The translations under genes and the position numbers were made by a program. From Acidobacteriota bacterium (GTDB taxonomy: Bacteria; Acidobacteriota; Terriglobia; Acidiferrales; UBA7541): a stretch of 58,349 nucleotides of DNA. Shown here piece after piece: positions 17,901-25,531 of the stretch. The notes under the pieces were generated by a model, which saw only the letters and a list, made by a program, of their open reading frames with translations, ran no database searches and was not told the DNA's origin. The stretch spans positions 1-58,349 of the forward strand of contig PLUM01000082.1 of assembly GCA_003165465.1 (NCBI GenBank), in the 5' to 3' direction. The first letter of the stretch is position 1. Each line of letters opens with the position of its first letter.

Positions 17901-18235
17901 AAACTGTCGCAAAGTCCTTTCATTACTTCTCGCCGTCTGGCGAAAAGGTCATTCCATTTGGGATTACTGAATTCGATGGTTTCGGCCCAAGCATACCCGG
18001 CATCAGAAACCATTAGGAGGTCGTCTGCTTCGGCAAGATCGGCTTTCCCTTTTGCTTTTCGAACAGCGACTTTTCTTCCCCAAACCTCTAGGGTCGAACC
18101 ATTGTTTGCAGCTACTTCCAAATCCTCTCTCTTGAGTTCGGTCTTGGGGAATTTTAGTTGGTCGATGCAATTCTTACCGATGCGTTTGGAGAAGTAGAAT
18201 TTCGGAGGAATGGTGACGCGGTTATCTTCGTCCAC
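14996..18235 (-). CDS. Large SF2 helicase with C-terminal PD-(D/E)xK-like nuclease domain (probable defence gene)
   Basis: The 1079-residue protein is a DEAD/DEAH-type superfamily 2 helicase: MPTGTGKTDSMVG (residues 156-168), LFIDEAHH, FTATPYRNDG, and IQFAGRFTRGNP as motif VI. Near the C-terminus FDDDAPGEAADIVAM followed by LKVDLFHCKFS has the spacing of a PD-(D/E)xK nuclease core, so the protein probably unwinds and cuts DNA. Start is GTG with GGGAG 8 nt upstream. It is a lone gene in reverse orientation between relaxase and kfrB-traG, which marks it as cargo. I know similar helicase-nucleases in defence islands but no tested homologue by name. Confidence 0.85.
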   Translation of the reverse strand: MDEDNRVTIPPKFYFSKRIGKNCIDQLKFPKTELKREDLEVAANNGSTLEVWGRKVAVRKAKGKADLAEADDLLMVSDAGYAWAETIEFSNPKWNDLFARRREVMKGLCDSFKYIEETRDADHAVTRFGLRPPQVGAIHSVLGHLKMSSEVATIVMPTGTGKTDSMVGLMALLEPSCLLVVVPTDALRTQLGDSFRSLGVLKRYGLVPMDSAFPTVGLLKSRLEGAKETEVFCEACNVVVTTMSLLGTFDKALLAELSSRCSHLFIDEAHHVKAVTWDRVRSAFGGKPTIQFTATPYRNDGKHVDGRMVFNYPLFRAQKDGYFKKITLKELWVPVDSDEAVAKAAVSQLKHDLALGFDHIVMARTAKISKATNLEQIYQNIATEFAPVVVHSQLTRKELDIRVGLLQSRKSRVAICVSMFGEGFDLPELKIAALHDIHQSLAVTIQFAGRFTRGNPKVGDATIIVNRADAEINDSVRALYAEGEGTDWNQVLRTLTEGANKIQIEKEDFFHSFPVIALAIPIQNISPKMSTVVYRTEIDKWNPWNIEGMSMAKHIQGKLSVSLKENIAFFVTVRNSQVDWADASELVDRVYDLFALFWDPLTRLLYINSSDNSSVHEDIGKAVCGDTAELIRGVQTFRVMDGINRLTLRNMGLNDRLLRSVRFTMFSGSDVRNFVEGAKSHGKETTHVFGDGFDGTSRVTIGTSKKGRIWSWKEAKDLLDWTKWCKGIGAKLLDSSIKPDTFLQDWMVPEEISKTPNLHPILVEWPDYLYRRAEESVFIQRGDLRVPFFNVGIELIDPAPNSPIKFAVVSEKFSAVYRLIFNGNIATYAREEGDELLIAFGKRTEKLADLFGVAHPIVRYEKDCFSQGTQLLRPSQARIYQFDPQKIVAWNWDGVDPTKESQTVAKFPDSVQGRTIQNISAPDWDIPYSIIFDDDAPGEAADIVAMVISAGRLKVDLFHCKFSKKVGGKRVNDLFVVCGQAQRSRKWRDDIDRLFTHLASREKNTLKEHAFSRFQKRDFKALQTMRFQARSVFAEFRVFVIQPGLSRADVSADQCEILGTTKLFLNETAGMEFLPIGTR

Positions 18236-18267
18236 GCAATTAGCTCCCTATGACTCAGCCATTTCAT

Positions 18268-18335
18268 TTCACCATGCGCGAGAGTAGCTTGGTACCATAC
18301 TCGGTACTTGTCAATCATAGTAGCGTACCGACTTC
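18268..18335 (-). promoter_or_regulatory. Possible promoter/operator of the helicase-nuclease gene
   Basis: Reading leftward, TTGACA is followed within its spacer by an inverted repeat GTACC-6 nt-GGTAC. No good -10 follows at 17 bp, so the promoter assignment is weak. The dyad could bind a repressor of the cargo gene. Confidence 0.3.
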
Positions 18336-18453
18336 TTAGACTATGGTTGTCATAGGAAGAGTCCGAAGCAAAGGCAGTTATCCTCGACCCCTACCTCTCC
18401 GCGGTCACATTGAAGTCGAATCAACGGAAACTGACCCACCTCCACTTAATCCA

Positions 18454-18500
18454 TTGACACCCACTACCCCAATGGTGCTATATGTATGCTATATGTATCA
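18454..18500 (+). promoter_or_regulatory. kfrB-traG operon promoter with shared dyad site 4
   Basis: A perfect -35 TTGACA (18454-18459) is followed 19 bp later by TATATG, inside ATGGTGCTATATGTATGCTA (18472-18491). The half-sequence CTATATGTAT occurs twice in tandem here (18478 and 18489), giving more than one potential binding unit. Confidence 0.55.
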
Positions 18501-18560
18501 CTACATAGCTCTATGGTCCGGTCGCGATCGCTTTTCGGGCCCGTTAGGAGGTTTCCTTCG

Positions 18561-19445
18561 ATGAACAGCAAGAACGCAGCGGTTCGCCAAGATGTAATCG
18601 AGAATTCTGTGGACCACCAAATCTCAAGGCTTGCAAATTCCGCCGGTTCGCCGGGGCAACTTGAGACTTTGCTCACCTCTGAACTCGACCACGACCTTAT
18701 CGCGTGGCCCCGGCAGTATCTGGAAACGTATCTCGATTCCGATTCGATGGGCCGGGTCCCGCTCGATGCAGAGCAACTCCAAGATGTTCTCGAAGCGGCC
18801 TTTGACCGCGATGCAACCCTCGCCCGCGATTACCTCGAAGAATTGAACGGAGAACGCGGGCCGAAGACCCTCGGAGACTCCACCCTACAAATCGCAGCCG
18901 CACGCAGCGAGGGGGAAGAGGCTGAATATGAACTGCTGTTCGATCCTACTGATAGCCAGGACCTGAAACACCTCATCGCGAAATTGGACATACGCGCCTG
19001 GGAGAAACAGAAGGCCCAGCCCACTCCCGCTCTCGAAACACAGCCCGATACCGAACGACGCGAAACTACTACCTCTGTAGCCACGCATCAGCCCGGAAGC
19101 GGGGCCGTAGAGCTTCACGCCAAAACGACAGGCACCGACGTGCGCAAACTGCTTGGAGGCGGCGAGCTTCCCGCTGGTCTGCAGTCCGCGCTGAGACAGA
19201 TGGCTCCCGATGCACGCATTGAAAACGCGCAGACCGATAGCGGCACCTACCGGGGTGGCATCATCGGCGAGACCGAGAAGAATCTTATTCAGCAAATCAC
19301 TTCGCATACCGCGGTTGTGCACCGGAAAGACCTTCTCGACATGATTCCGGCTGTCGGCGAAAACGTGCGCATCGCCTACAGCAACGACATTGCCCGTGTG
19401 TTCCCCGTTAAGGAAAGGAGCAAAACGCGGGAGTTGGGACGTTGA
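18561..19445 (+). CDS. KfrB-domain protein
   Basis: The 294-residue protein starts at ATG 18561 with TAGGAGG 9 nt upstream, one of the clearest ribosome sites in the window. The N-terminal two thirds are acidic with a disordered, Thr/Pro-rich linker near residues 165-210. The C-terminal ~85 residues form a KfrB-like module: YRGGIIGETEKNLIQQITSH, then TAVVHRKDLLDMIPAVGENV and RIAYSNDIARVF. KfrB domains occur in IncP-type plasmids and conjugative elements, with unclear function. Its stop overlaps the traG TTG start, so it leads the traG transcript. Confidence 0.8.
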   Translation: MNSKNAAVRQDVIENSVDHQISRLANSAGSPGQLETLLTSELDHDLIAWPRQYLETYLDSDSMGRVPLDAEQLQDVLEAAFDRDATLARDYLEELNGERGPKTLGDSTLQIAAARSEGEEAEYELLFDPTDSQDLKHLIAKLDIRAWEKQKAQPTPALETQPDTERRETTTSVATHQPGSGAVELHAKTTGTDVRKLLGGGELPAGLQSALRQMAPDARIENAQTDSGTYRGGIIGETEKNLIQQITSHTAVVHRKDLLDMIPAVGENVRIAYSNDIARVFPVKERSKTRELGR

Positions 19446-21544
19446 GACACCCACCTGCTTACCGGAAGCCGAGAGACCCCGGCTACGTCGGCGGCTTCTA
19501 TTGGACGCCGACAATCGTTGGTTTCATCGGACTCTTCTTGACGAATGTCGTTGCCACGCAATTTGTTGCCTGGCGCTTTGAATACCAGCCCGCGCTCGGC
19601 CCCGCCTTGGTCCGTGTCGGCTCCTTCTACCTCTACGCACCTTATAAATGGCTTGTATGGGTGTGGACGCAGGGAGGCACGGGGGACATTCGAATCACGC
19701 TTCCGTTGCTTATCGGCGCGGGCATGATTGTGGGCGGCGCGTTCGCGTCGGGGGCTCTTTTTTTTCTCCTGAATCTCGCTCGCACCAAGGCGCTCTCGAA
19801 AAACACCGAGGACCTTCACGGCTCGGCGCGGTGGGCCACGAAAGCCGATATCGCGGAAACCAATCTGATTCAGGCGAAGCAGGGCGTGTATGTCGGAGGC
19901 TGGCACGAACAGTCCATCAAGCATCTCCACTACTTGCGGCACAACGGCCCGGAACACATCCTCGCCTTTGCTCCCACACGGAGCGGCAAAGGAGTAGGCA
20001 TCGTCATTCCTACACTCCTGGCGTGGGCGGAAAGCACCGTGGTCTACGACATTAAGGGTGAGAATTGGGCCAAGACCGCGGGTTTCCGCAGTCAGTCTGG
20101 GCAAATCTGCTTCAAGTTCTCCCCGGTCGAGCCCGAGCACTCTTCCCGATTTAATCCACTGTCAGAAATTCGCCTATTCACCGATCGCGATGTTTCCGAC
20201 GCACAAAACATTGCGAACATGCTCGTCCGCACAGGGGAAGACAGCCCGCAGGAACGGTACTGGCAGGAAGCCGCCGCGTCCATCACTGCGGGGATGATCC
20301 TGCATGTGTGCTACGCCGCCGCTCTCGAAGGTCGGCAGGCCTCTCTCAGTCTACTCGCCGGGGTCTTCACGCGACCCGGCTTCACCTTCCGCGAAACACT
20401 CACCGAGCTTCTCACCTACACACACGACAAAGACAACGCGCATAACTGGCGGCTTCCCACAGGGGAGCCGACGCGCACACATCCCGTCGTGAAAGAGAAA
20501 GTCCAGGAAATGCTCGACAAGGAGGACAAGGATTTCTCCGGCGTGCTGTCCACAGCGAAGACGGCACTAACGCTATACAGCGATCCACTTGTCAGCCGCT
20601 CCACTTCCGCGAGCGACTTTACGATTCAAGACCTCGTAAATCACGAACGGCCCGTGTCGCTCTACCTCGTCGTCCCCCCGAGCGACAAGATCCGGCTTCG
20701 CCCTCTCATGCGCCTCATCTTTACGATGATCGTCAATCGCCTCACTGAAAAACTCGATTATCAGGGTTCCGAGCAACTCCGCAACAAACACCGTTTGCTC
20801 TTCCTGATTGATGAGTTTCCTTCTCTCAAGCGCATGGAGATTTTCGCGGATGCGCTTTCCTACATGGCCGGCTTTGGCCTCAAGGCCTACCTCATCACCC
20901 AGGACATTCGCCAAATCGTGGACGAATATGGACGCAACGAGAGCATCGTCAGCAATTGCCAGGTTCGCGTCGCCTTTGCCCCCAACCAGTACGACACCGC
21001 GGAACTCCTCAGCAAAATGACGGGGACGCAGACCATTCGAAAAGCATCGTTCAACTTCTCCGGCTCGCGCATGTCTCCGGTCCTCGATCACATGAGTACG
21101 CATATGGACGAGATCGAGCGTCCCCTCATGACCCCGGACGAAATCATGCGCCTGCGGCCCCCCAAAAAAGAGAGCGCTGGACACCAGGAAAAAATTATTG
21201 CTCCCGGTGACATGCTTATCTTTGTTTCCGGGCACTACCCCATTTACGGCACGCAAATGCTCTACTTCTTTGACCCCATCCTTCTTTCCCGAGCCGAGAT
21301 TCCTCCGCCAACAAAGTTTTTTTCCATTCACGACGGAGGTCTCTCGCCCCAAGACCCACTCCCCGACCTGACCCCACGGTCGAAGCCAACACCAGGACCG
21401 CATCCGCACCGACGCCTACCTGCTTCATCCGGCGCCGGTACTGGCACAGATACGCCGATCGAGCAACCTCCGCCACCGCCGAGCGCCACCCTTCGACCGC
21501 CAGAAGGTTTAATAGAACGCTTGGATCTCAATTCGGAGCCCTAA
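19442..21544 (+). CDS. traG: Type IV coupling protein TraG/VirD4
   Basis: The 700-residue inner-membrane ATPase links the relaxosome to the secretion channel. N-terminal membrane helices lie at about residues 24-40 and 86-112. The ATPase core has Walker A PTRSGKGVG (178-186), the VVYDIKGENW motif and Walker B LLFLIDEFPSL, followed by LITQDIRQIVDEYG. Start is TTG overlapping the kfrB stop (TTGA), with GGGAG 10 nt upstream. The last ~60 residues are Pro-rich and probably disordered. The length suits TraG of RP4/Ti type. Confidence 0.96.
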   Translation: MRHPPAYRKPRDPGYVGGFYWTPTIVGFIGLFLTNVVATQFVAWRFEYQPALGPALVRVGSFYLYAPYKWLVWVWTQGGTGDIRITLPLLIGAGMIVGGAFASGALFFLLNLARTKALSKNTEDLHGSARWATKADIAETNLIQAKQGVYVGGWHEQSIKHLHYLRHNGPEHILAFAPTRSGKGVGIVIPTLLAWAESTVVYDIKGENWAKTAGFRSQSGQICFKFSPVEPEHSSRFNPLSEIRLFTDRDVSDAQNIANMLVRTGEDSPQERYWQEAAASITAGMILHVCYAAALEGRQASLSLLAGVFTRPGFTFRETLTELLTYTHDKDNAHNWRLPTGEPTRTHPVVKEKVQEMLDKEDKDFSGVLSTAKTALTLYSDPLVSRSTSASDFTIQDLVNHERPVSLYLVVPPSDKIRLRPLMRLIFTMIVNRLTEKLDYQGSEQLRNKHRLLFLIDEFPSLKRMEIFADALSYMAGFGLKAYLITQDIRQIVDEYGRNESIVSNCQVRVAFAPNQYDTAELLSKMTGTQTIRKASFNFSGSRMSPVLDHMSTHMDEIERPLMTPDEIMRLRPPKKESAGHQEKIIAPGDMLIFVSGHYPIYGTQMLYFFDPILLSRAEIPPPTKFFSIHDGGLSPQDPLPDLTPRSKPTPGPHPHRRLPASSGAGTGTDTPIEQPPPPPSATLRPPEGLIERLDLNSEP

Positions 21545-21547
21545 GTC

Positions 21548-21982
21548 ATGCAAGAGAACCGTTTTCAACTCGCCGGTTACCTCGCAGCAAAACCCACGCT
21601 ACGTTATTTGCCCTCCTCCATGCCCGTGGCCAACGCTCGGCTTGGACAAACCTATCGTTTTACTCGTCAGGACAAGCCCTCAGAGCACACCAATTGGTTC
21701 AGCCTCGTCTTCTACGGGGATCTGGCAATCCTTGCGACCGAGCTTGAAAAAGGGGCCAATGTGTATGTGGAAGGAAGTTTCGACCAACGGCCTTACGTCG
21801 GCCAGGACAATTACAAGCGCTATATTTACGAAGTCAGCGTGCACAAATTCTTTGTGATTGGCGGTGTGGCGCAAGACCCGCCCGCTCCCGCCCAACCGAA
21901 CGCAGCACTCACGAACGAGGTCATGACCGATGACGTTCCGTCTCTCGAATCCCCTGAGATTCAAGACCCGTGGCTCATATGA
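21548..21982 (+). CDS. ssb: Single-stranded DNA-binding protein
   Basis: The 144-residue protein has one OB-fold: LAGYLAAKPTLRYLPSSMPV, ANARLGQTYRFT, HTNWFSLVFYGDLAILATEL and YVEGSFDQRPY follow the SSB order. The C-terminus ends EIQDPWLI rather than the usual acidic DDDIPF tip, so it may not recruit host replication partners. It lies 3 nt after traG and overlaps traF, so it is made with the transfer genes and likely protects the transferred strand. Confidence 0.9.
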   Translation: MQENRFQLAGYLAAKPTLRYLPSSMPVANARLGQTYRFTRQDKPSEHTNWFSLVFYGDLAILATELEKGANVYVEGSFDQRPYVGQDNYKRYIYEVSVHKFFVIGGVAQDPPAPAQPNAALTNEVMTDDVPSLESPEIQDPWLI

Positions 21983-22532
21983 ACTGCGCCAACGAGTTCG
22001 CCGCGCCGTTTTGTGGTCCTGCCTGTTGGCGTCTCCTTTCTTCCTCGGACTCATTGCGGGCTGGGTTTTCGGGATCCGCTTCAATCTCACTCCATCCCTC
22101 CCGCGCGGCTTTTACATCACCAGCCATTCGCCCAGCGCCCATCTTGTGGAGTTCTGTCCGCAAGGGGCAGCGGCATCCATCTCCCTCAGCCGTCAATATC
22201 GCTCTGCGGGGGTTTGCCCCGATGGCGGAGCGCCTCTTCTCAAACCCGCCGTCGCATTTCCCGGAGACCACGTCGAGGTGAGTGCAGATGGAATTCGAGT
22301 CAATGAACAACTCCTTCCCAACAGCGCGGGACGATTCCGCGACCACTTGCAACGTCCCCTTGACCCGTGGCCATATGGCACCTACAAAGTCGAACCGGGA
22401 ACCGTGTGGGTCATCTCCTCGTTCAACAGCTACAGCTTCGACAGCCGCTATTATGGCGCCATTCCGGAGGCCTCGATTCGCCATCATCTCCGCCCGCTGT
22501 GGACATTCGCTACGGAAGTTCCTCAGCAGTAG
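21930..22532 (+). CDS. traF: TraF-like conjugative pilin peptidase (S26 family)
   Basis: The 200-residue protein has an N-terminal membrane helix (about 27-49) and the S26 serine/lysine catalytic pair: the nucleophile is probably Ser56 in NLTPSLPRGFY and the general base Lys105 in PLLKPAVAFPGD. C-terminal DSRYYGAIPE is also typical. In RP4, TraF trims and cyclises the TrbC pilin; a TrbC is encoded at 6.3 kb. The ATG lies inside the ssb end (53-nt overlap); a later start is possible but would shorten the pre-membrane segment. Confidence 0.9.
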   Translation: MTFRLSNPLRFKTRGSYELRQRVRRAVLWSCLLASPFFLGLIAGWVFGIRFNLTPSLPRGFYITSHSPSAHLVEFCPQGAAASISLSRQYRSAGVCPDGGAPLLKPAVAFPGDHVEVSADGIRVNEQLLPNSAGRFRDHLQRPLDPWPYGTYKVEPGTVWVISSFNSYSFDSRYYGAIPEASIRHHLRPLWTFATEVPQQ

Positions 22533-23697
22533 CGTTGCGCTTCCCGCCATTGCCGGCACGACGGCGGTGGTTGCGTGGAGCGGCCACCTCGCAGCCATAC
22601 CTCTCTCCCTCATCGCTCCGCTTCTCGTGTATCACGCGAAATCAAGAAAGCACGCCTATGCTTCGATGTTCTGCTACTACGCAGCGGCGAGTTGGCCGCT
22701 CATCCCCGGAGCGCACGCTTTCTTTGGACTCCAGGGGACCCCAATCATTGGATTGTTCCTGTGTCTAGCCGCGGCAGCTCTGCTGGCGTTGCCCTGGGGT
22801 TTGCTCTTCACGCGGGCACGGGGAAGAACTGCATTGTCTGTGCCACTGTGCATCCTGCTCACCGCGATGCCGCCGCTCGGAATCATCGGATGGGCTTCGC
22901 CCCTTCTTTCTGCAGGCGTTCTTTTTCCCGGCTCAAAATGGTTCGGCCTGGTACTCATCCTCGCGTTTCTAAGTCTCTTCCGCTTCAAGCCAGCACAGAG
23001 CGTTGTCTGTTTAACGCTCTGCGCTTTTGTCTTTCAATTCCAGTACACGCAACCGCAGATCCCTGCTGGATGGGAAGCGGTCAACACAAATTATGGCGGT
23101 GCGGGGCAAGGCGACCCCGATTTCGCGACAGAATACAACACCGACCAATCCATGCAGGTGACCATCATCGAGTCCCACGCGACAGTGCTGCTCTTCCCGG
23201 AACACCTGGTCACGGACTGGAATGAATCCACGGAAGCTTTTTGGGGAGATACCTTAACCTCGGTCGCAGCGCAGCACCGCACCGCCCTTATCGGAGCTGG
23301 CATAAACCAACCCGGCGATTCGAGAAATCCTTTTGACCAGAACCGGTATTTGAATGTGCTGCTCGCACGCGGAGAGAATAATACCGCGCTCTATCAGGAG
23401 CGCATTCCCATTCCGATCGCAATGTGGAAGCCTTTTGGTGATGAAGGCGTGCCATTGAATCTCTTTGCTCGCGGAACAATCCACGTCCACAATCAAAACG
23501 CCGCCGTGCTCATCTGCTATGAACAGGTCCTCGTATGGCCCTTTCTTTCTTCCGCTCTCGAACACCCCACCATTCTATTGACCACCGCAAACGACTATTG
23601 GGCTAAGGGCACTCGTATTCCGGCGATTCAGCAATCCAGCACCGCAAGCTGGGCGCGGCTTTTCCATCTTCCCGTGCTTTCGGCCACCAATTTCTAA
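22453..23697 (+). CDS. traB: TraB-like membrane nitrilase-fold protein
   Basis: This is a polytopic protein (several hydrophobic helices up to about residue 200) joined to a carbon-nitrogen hydrolase domain: VTIIESHATVLLFPEHLVTD contains the Glu and AAVLICYEQVLVWPF the Cys of the nitrilase triad. Lnt-like TraB follows traF in Ti-plasmid tra operons, as here. The start is unsure: ATG 22453 overlaps traF by 80 nt, and GTG at 22567 is an alternative. The open frame upstream of 22453 is only a shadow of traF. Biochemical role is unknown; mating efficiency is affected in Ti systems. Confidence 0.78.
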   Translation: MAPFRRPRFAIISARCGHSLRKFLSSSVALPAIAGTTAVVAWSGHLAAIPLSLIAPLLVYHAKSRKHAYASMFCYYAAASWPLIPGAHAFFGLQGTPIIGLFLCLAAAALLALPWGLLFTRARGRTALSVPLCILLTAMPPLGIIGWASPLLSAGVLFPGSKWFGLVLILAFLSLFRFKPAQSVVCLTLCAFVFQFQYTQPQIPAGWEAVNTNYGGAGQGDPDFATEYNTDQSMQVTIIESHATVLLFPEHLVTDWNESTEAFWGDTLTSVAAQHRTALIGAGINQPGDSRNPFDQNRYLNVLLARGENNTALYQERIPIPIAMWKPFGDEGVPLNLFARGTIHVHNQNAAVLICYEQVLVWPFLSSALEHPTILLTTANDYWAKGTRIPAIQQSSTASWARLFHLPVLSATNF

Positions 23698-24305
23698 TGC
23701 GCCTTGCAAAGATCATTTTCGCAACGCTCTTCTCCGTCGCCGGAACCACCTGTTTTGCGCAGACACCCACCGCCAATCCCAACACCAAGATTTCGCTTAC
23801 CTCCTTCCGAACGCTCGCGCAATCCTGCGCAGCGAACGTCCCCGTCAGTACCCTCGAAGCCATCGCACGCACCGAGTCCGCGCTCTACCCGTACGCTCTC
23901 AGCATTAACCGTCCCCACCAGTTCGCCCGCCGCCAGGGATGGAATCGCGGCACCATCACTCTTGAAAGGCAACCCGCATCGCTCGAAGAAGCGATTGCGT
24001 GGACGGAATGGCTACTCGCGCAAGGCATCACCGTCAGCATCGGGCTGCTTCAGGTGAACAGCGAGCACGCCGCCCTTTTGCATCTCACGGCCGAACAACT
24101 GTTTGACCCTTGCACCAATCTCCGTTCCGGGGCTGCTCTTCTTTCCATTACGTACGCAGAAACAGCTCGCATTCACGGTGAGGGCTTCGCTGCCCTCGAT
24201 TCCGCTCTGTCCTACTACAACACCGGATCTCCCACAGCCGGATTGACCAACGGATACGTGCAGCAAGTCAAAACCCACGCAAAGCATTCAGAACACCAAC
24301 CCTGA
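23697..24305 (+). CDS. VirB1-like lytic transglycosylase
   Basis: The 202-residue protein has a signal peptide (1-21, ending CFA) and a soluble lytic transglycosylase domain with catalytic Glu60 in AIARTESALYPYALS and the SIGLLQVNSEHAA motif. Two cysteines (in SCAANVP and FDPCTNL) could form the disulphide seen in VirB1 enzymes. It opens local holes in peptidoglycan for the channel. The ATG overlaps the traB stop (TAATG). It is the last transfer gene before the accessory region. Confidence 0.9.
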   Translation: MRLAKIIFATLFSVAGTTCFAQTPTANPNTKISLTSFRTLAQSCAANVPVSTLEAIARTESALYPYALSINRPHQFARRQGWNRGTITLERQPASLEEAIAWTEWLLAQGITVSIGLLQVNSEHAALLHLTAEQLFDPCTNLRSGAALLSITYAETARIHGEGFAALDSALSYYNTGSPTAGLTNGYVQQVKTHAKHSEHQP

Positions 24306-24381
24306 TTCACTTCCGCGATTGAAACAGTCCCCCCGCAAATTCCCTTCTCCGCAAGAGGCTGCGCCCGGTCCCGCGCTTGTT

Positions 24382-24480
24382 CCGTCAAGGGTTTCCGCTT
24401 CGCTCCAATAAACGGCCAATACCGCCGCCCTTGACGGCGCGCGCGCCCGTTCGCAATGAGCCCGCTATGAAGGGAATTTG
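24382..24480 (+). promoter_or_regulatory. Repeated structured leader, copy 1 (upstream of ardC)
   Basis: A 10-bp stem CCGTCAAGGG (24382-24391) / CCCTTGACGG (24428-24437) encloses a loop beginning TTTCCGCTTCGCTCCAA. The conserved block GCTATGAAGGGAATTTG follows at 24464-24480. The same arrangement occurs at 35206-35310 with a compensatory C-G to T-A change in the stem. It lies about 55-150 nt before the ardC start. It could be an RNA leader or a promoter active on incoming single-stranded DNA. See findings. Confidence 0.7.
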
Positions 24481-24488
24481 CTTCTTTC

Positions 24489-24512
24489 TTTCGAGCGCAA
24501 AACCGCTCGAAA
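24489..24512 (+). repeat. 9-bp hairpin directly upstream of the ardC ribosome site
   Basis: TTTCGAGCG and CGCTCGAAA pair around CAAAAC. It is followed by A-rich sequence rather than a T-run, so it is not a standard terminator in the sense direction. It ends about 7 nt before the AAGGAG site and may influence translation or RNA stability. Confidence 0.7.
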
Positions 24513-24534
24513 AAAGGAAAAAGGAGAAACATCA

Positions 24535-25353
24535 ATGACGAATACGCAAGAACATGCAACTTGGGGAGAATTGCTGTACAGCGCGGTGCACACGCCGGGA
24601 AAACTTCTCGCCGCGTATACCGCTTTCCATAACTACTCGTTTGGGAATGCACTACTCGCCCTAGAACAATGCATCAGCCGGAAGATTGAACCGGGACCGC
24701 TTAATAGTTACAAGGGCTGGCTAACGCTCAAACGGCAAGTCCGGAAAGGCGAGAAGGGCCTGTGTCTGTGTATGCCCGTGACCTACAAAAAGTGTGTGAC
24801 GGGCAAAGCAGCATCGGAAACAAGCGACGAGAGCGAAGAGATTCAGAACGAGGTGCGGCAACGGTTTGTATTCCGCAATTACTGGTTTGTCTTGGCGCAG
24901 ACAGAAGGCGAAGCACCCTACGAGCAGGCGATCCCCGGCTTTGACCTGGAAGCCGCCTTGCAAACGCTCGGCATCACCCGCACGCCATTCGATGAAATCA
25001 ACGGCAACGTGCAAGGCTTCGCGCATCAACGCGTGATAGCCGTTAGCCCGATTGCGGAGCTCCCGCTCAAGACCACTTTCCACGAAGCCGCCCATATAAT
25101 TCTCGGCCACACGGCTTCTCAAAAGCTGGTGGACTTAGAACAAATGGACCGGAATATCCGAGAAGTAGAGGCGGAATCCGTCGCTCTCATCTGCTGTGAA
25201 TCGCTCGGTTTGCCCGGCGCAGAAGCCGCACGCGGCTACATTCAACATTGGCTGCAAGGCGAGAAGGAAATTCCCAATCAGTCCGCAGCGCGGATTTTCA
25301 GCGCCGCACAGACAATCCTGAAAGCCGGGAATTCGAAGGAGGAGAGTCAGTAG
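24535..25353 (+). CDS. ardC: ArdC-type anti-restriction protein (ssDNA-binding, zinc metallopeptidase fold)
   Basis: The 272-residue protein combines an ArdC N-terminal domain (FHNYSFGNALLALEQ, then YKGWLTLKRQVRKGEKGLCL) with a metallopeptidase-like C-terminal part carrying HEAAH (183-187) and the later Glu in EVEAESVALICCESLG. ArdC proteins bind single-stranded DNA and shield incoming plasmid DNA from restriction. Start at 24535 follows AAAAGGAG. It comes right after the transfer genes and carries the repeated structured leader, as expected for a gene expressed early after transfer. Confidence 0.88.
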   Translation: MTNTQEHATWGELLYSAVHTPGKLLAAYTAFHNYSFGNALLALEQCISRKIEPGPLNSYKGWLTLKRQVRKGEKGLCLCMPVTYKKCVTGKAASETSDESEEIQNEVRQRFVFRNYWFVLAQTEGEAPYEQAIPGFDLEAALQTLGITRTPFDEINGNVQGFAHQRVIAVSPIAELPLKTTFHEAAHIILGHTASQKLVDLEQMDRNIREVEAESVALICCESLGLPGAEAARGYIQHWLQGEKEIPNQSAARIFSAAQTILKAGNSKEESQ

Positions 25354-25531
25354 GCTCCTTTTGCTCCCGTTTTCAAGCCCGGGTGCGGGGACGCCCCCGA
25401 GCAAACCACAATACTAGGATTCGGGGGATCGACACCTTTTCTGTCGGACATTGTTTGAGTATGGCGTATCGAACTGCCAACGCCCCCGTGCTGAATTGAG
25501 GAACACAGAAATATCGAATGTCGAGTGATGC

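Noticed and set aside
24489..24512. Hairpin as a rho-independent terminator of the tra operon
   Set aside because: It is followed by A-rich sequence and the ardC ribosome site, not by a T-run.
24215..24652. Minus-strand frame across the ardC leader, similar to one at 35141-35422
   Set aside because: The similarity of the two frames comes from the repeated structured leader itself, not from a protein.
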